From positions 1-5,506 of the forward strand of contig JAEZEM010000280.1 of assembly GCA_023417745.1 (NCBI GenBank): a stretch of DNA of 5,506 nt, written 5' to 3'. Below, one piece after another: positions 5,239-5,506 of the stretch (within the stretch, counting starts at the first letter, position 1; the number at the start of each line of letters is the position of its first letter). Source of the DNA: Pseudomonadota bacterium (GTDB taxonomy: Bacteria; Desulfobacterota; Desulfovibrionia; Desulfovibrionales; Desulfovibrionaceae). The notes under the pieces are model-generated. The model was not told where the DNA came from and did no database searches. It saw nothing but the letters and a program-made list of their open reading frames with translations. A program made the position numbers and the translations under genes.

Positions 5239-5506
5239 ATGGAAAAAGTCCTCATCGTCGAAGACAGCAAGGTCTTTGCCCGCATCCTTATCCGCAAGAT
5301 CGAGGATGAACTCTTTTTCGACGCCTGCTGGGCCTCCAACTTCGAGGAAGCCCGCTATCTCATTGAGGAAAATCCGGACAACCACGACTACATCGTGGCC
5401 CTGCTCGACCTGCACCTGCCCGACGCCGCCGACGGACGCATCGTGGATTATGTCATCGGCAAGGGCATCCCGTCCATCGTCTTCACCGGCGACGTCGACT
5501 GCGCCG
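5239..5506 (+). CDS. Response regulator with N-terminal receiver domain (3' end outside the window)
   Basis: The open frame runs from ATG at 5239 to the window edge, 89 residues, and is absent from stop-to-stop predictions because it is cut. It opens MEKVLIVEDSKVFARIL, the typical start of a receiver domain. Glu8 and Asp9 are the acidic pocket, Asp57 in LLDLHLPDA is the phospho-acceptor, and Thr83 in IVFTGD is the switch Thr/Ser. The conserved Lys would fall just past the edge. The loop after Asp57 is one residue longer than in CheY-like domains (LPDAADG against MPGMDG). From memory, this LPDAxxGxIVDxVxxKGIPxIVxTG style is seen in proteins with tandem receivers and a GGDEF output, so a diguanylate cyclase is one possibility. 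The output domain is not visible and this is a guess. No clear ribosome site precedes the ATG. The gene is divergent from the histidine kinase 132 bp away, which is its likely partner. Confidence 0.88.
   Translation, partial: MEKVLIVEDSKVFARILIRKIEDELFFDACWASNFEEARYLIEENPDNHDYIVALLDLHLPDAADGRIVDYVIGKGIPSIVFTGDVDCA

Noticed and set aside
1..5506. tRNA, rRNA, CRISPR arrays, insertion sequences, attachment sites
   Set aside because: No regularly spaced repeats, cloverleaf-like sequence, transposase or integrase motif, or terminal inverted repeats flanked by target duplications were seen on either strand.

Overview
The window is GC-rich DNA, by eye about two thirds G+C. Its genes look like those of a Desulfovibrionaceae-type sulfate reducer: a large soluble multi-PAS histidine kinase, a first PAS domain with a C-x10-C-x2-C-P cysteine pattern, and intergenic palindromes of a kind common in Desulfovibrio genomes. 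That assignment is an inference from style, because no marker gene is present. It looks like an ordinary chromosomal neighbourhood: no transposase, phage gene, tRNA, rRNA or CRISPR array is visible.

Layout. Positions 1-236 (minus) hold the N-terminal part of the YchF GTPase/ATPase, cut by the window edge. A strong intrinsic terminator (301-332, minus) separates it from a two-gene minus-strand unit. That unit is a thiol peroxidase (1007-1522) followed after 40 bp by a YajG-like lipoprotein (337-966). The unit has a good sigma70-type promoter at 1580-1608. Facing away from it is an exported VanX/DdpX-type D-Ala-D-Ala dipeptidase (1702-2367, plus) with its own possible promoter. The dipeptidase converges on a large histidine kinase gene (2500-5106, minus), and the 132-bp gap between them holds a compact set of perfect inverted repeats. 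The kinase is transcribed away from a response regulator gene (5239 to beyond 5506, plus) across a 132-bp spacer that is locally AT-rich.

How the genes work together. The thiol peroxidase would detoxify peroxides in the cytoplasm, and the lipoprotein behind it probably shares its mRNA. The peroxidase keeps its peroxidatic Cys but has Ala where the family's resolving Cys should be, and it contains no other cysteine. The dipeptidase would act on D-Ala-D-Ala in the periplasm, in peptidoglycan turnover; no van or ddp partner genes are visible. The kinase has no membrane segment and no receiver domain of its own, so the adjacent receiver protein is the obvious candidate partner. The output of that receiver protein lies outside the window.

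I found no clear new multi-gene system. The items most worth a second look are the one-cysteine Tpx, the cysteine-rich first PAS domain, the convergent-gap palindromes, and a 12-bp perfect palindrome present three times, in (or within one base of) three separate intergenic gaps.
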